A stretch of DNA of 64,000 bases from Chitinimonas koreensis (lineage in GTDB: Bacteria; Pseudomonadota; Gammaproteobacteria; Burkholderiales; Chitinimonadaceae). Of this stretch, positions 63,079-64,000 are shown in pieces; the first letter of the stretch is position 1, and every line of letters starts with the position of its first letter. The notes beneath the pieces were generated by a model. It was not told the origin of the DNA. It saw only the letters and a list, made by a program, of their open reading frames with translations, and did no database searches. The DNA lies in contig NZ_CP060704.1 in NCBI RefSeq assembly GCF_014353015.1, positions 576,001 to 640,000 on the forward strand. Reading direction: 5' to 3'. The translations under genes and the position numbers were made by a program.

Positions 63079-64000
63079 TCAGGCTGCTTCCTGCTTCGAC
63101 CCGCGTCCCATCAGGCCGGCGATCGCCTCGGCCGCCGGCAGGCCTTCGAACAGCATGTCGCACACCGCCTCGGTGATCGGCATGTCGACGCTGAAGCGCG
63201 CCGCCTGCGCCTGCACCGCGCGCGCGGTGTTCACGCCCTCGGCGACGTGGCCCAGGTTCTCGATGATCTCGGCCAGCGGCTTGCCCTGCGCCAGCAGCAG
63301 GCCGACCTTGCGGTTGCGCGACAGGTCGCCGGTGCAGGTCAGGATCAGGTCGCCCAGGCCCGACAGCCCCATCAGGGTCTCGGGATGAGCGCCGAGCGCG
63401 ATGCCGAAGCGGGTGATCTCGGCCAGCCCGCGCGTGATCAGCGCCGCGCGCGCGTTGTGGCCCAGCTTGAGGCCGTCGGCCACCCCGGCGGCGATGGCCA
63501 TGATGTTCTTCACCGCGCCGCCGATCTCGGCGCCGATCACGTCGGTGCTCGAATAGACGCGCAGCCGCGACGAATGCAGCGCCGCCGCCATCGACTGGGC
63601 GAACGCCTCGTCCTCGGCCGCCAGGGTCAGCGCCGCCGGCAGACCGGAGGCGACTTCGAAGGCGAAGCTCGGCCCGGTCAGGATGCCGCGCTGCACCTCG
63701 GCGGGCAGTTCGGCGGCCGCCACTTCGTGGGCCGGCAGCAGGGTATCGGCCTCGAGGCCCTTGCAGGCCCACAGCACCGGCGCCCGCCGACCGAGCTGGC
63801 TCAGCGCTCGCAGGCTGGGCCGCAGGCCCGCGGTCGGTGTCACCACCAGGATCAGCTCGGCCTCCGCGGTCGCGGCGGCCAGGTCGGCGGTGACCGCGAG
63901 GCCATCGGGGAAACGCAGGCCGGCCAGGTAGCGCGCGTTCTCGCGCTGCTCGGCCATCGCCTTCGCCTGTGCCTCGTCGCGCGCCCACAAGGTCACCGCA
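63079..64000 (-). CDS. gpsA: Glycerol-3-phosphate dehydrogenase (NAD(P)+), N terminus beyond the window
   Basis: Makes sn-glycerol-3-phosphate for phospholipids. About 307 C-terminal residues are present; the GxGxxG nucleotide loop lies beyond position 64000. Visible motifs include ILVVTPTAGLRPSL, WACKGLEADT, GILTGPSFAFEVASGLPAA and the catalytic-lysine helix EIGGAVKNIMAIAAGVADG. The substrate loop GLGDLILTCTGDLSRNRKVG follows. A GTG inside the frame at 63996 is not a start. It converges on bioH across a terminator. Confidence 0.96.
   Translation of the reverse strand, partial: AVTLWARDEAQAKAMAEQRENARYLAGLRFPDGLAVTADLAAATAEAELILVVTPTAGLRPSLRALSQLGRRAPVLWACKGLEADTLLPAHEVAAAELPAEVQRGILTGPSFAFEVASGLPAALTLAAEDEAFAQSMAAALHSSRLRVYSSTDVIGAEIGGAVKNIMAIAAGVADGLKLGHNARAALITRGLAEITRFGIALGAHPETLMGLSGLGDLILTCTGDLSRNRKVGLLLAQGKPLAEIIENLGHVAEGVNTARAVQAQAARFSVDMPITEAVCDMLFEGLPAAEAIAGLMGRGSKQEAA

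Noticed and set aside
63976..63996. GTG at 63996 as the start of gpsA
   Set aside because: It would remove the nucleotide-binding GxGxxG segment that the family needs; the gene simply continues past the window edge.

Overview
The window is GC-rich bacterial chromosome with the gene order of a betaproteobacterium: pilB-pilC, ffh-rpsP-rimM-trmD-rplS, xerD, yebC, a paired cphA'/cphA locus, nudJ-mnmA, bioF-bioH and gpsA. A TonB receptor, an ABC importer and a complete cytoplasmic GlcNAc/chitooligosaccharide operon point to a chitin-using member of the Neisseriales/Burkholderiales, such as the Chitinimonas or Chitinibacter group. That assignment is inference from gene content; no 16S rRNA, tRNA or other RNA gene was recognised.

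Layout. 1-9.8 kb holds pilus genes, a CcsA-like protein, the SRP/ribosome-maturation run, an AEC transporter, xerD, psiF-like and yebC. 9.9-13.1 kb is an operon of a CHASE2 cyclase, an SH3 protein and an M48 protease. 13.3-17.8 kb has a four-cysteine secreted peptide, a membrane glutaredoxin, a large TonB receptor and a DUF6445 protein. 17.9-27.8 kb, minus strand, is the amino-sugar operon in the order kinase, GntR regulator, nagA, SIS deaminase, binding protein, two permeases, GH3 hexosaminidase, ATPase. It is preceded by a promoter carrying a palindromic operator. 28.1-36.5 kb is a cyanophycin locus: DUF1854 protein, ABC exporter and divergent cphA'/cphA. 36.7-46.8 kb holds nudJ-mnmA, a chemoreceptor, binding-protein-like and pseudouridine synthase genes, an SPFH/zinc-ribbon pair and an ECF sigma/anti-sigma pair. 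47.0-55.3 kb contains a VWA lipoprotein, trpS, a KAP NTPase and a DUF2339 protein. 55.5-64 kb contains a GNAT-response regulator pair, a binding protein, a mannose isomerase-fructokinase pair, rfbC, bioFH and the 3' part of gpsA.

The most interesting signal is directly upstream of trpS. A 14-codon leader ORF with two adjacent Trp codons is followed by mutually exclusive hairpins that end in an intrinsic terminator. This is the architecture of a ribosome-mediated tryptophan attenuator, here placed on a tryptophanyl-tRNA synthetase gene.

A window-wide caution applies to eight genes: ffh, CHASE2 cyclase, M48 protease, ABC ATPase, SIS deaminase, GlcNAc kinase, anti-sigma and KAP NTPase. Together they carry ten apparent frameshifts. 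Each is repaired by restoring one base, in nearly every case in a run of C or G, and repair gives family-typical lengths. Because ffh is essential, sequencing or assembly deletions are the simplest explanation, and these genes are annotated here as whole genes. Three dispersed repeat types also occur: a REP-like palindrome (3 copies), a composite GC-rich element ending in a hairpin (3 copies), and single large intergenic palindromes.
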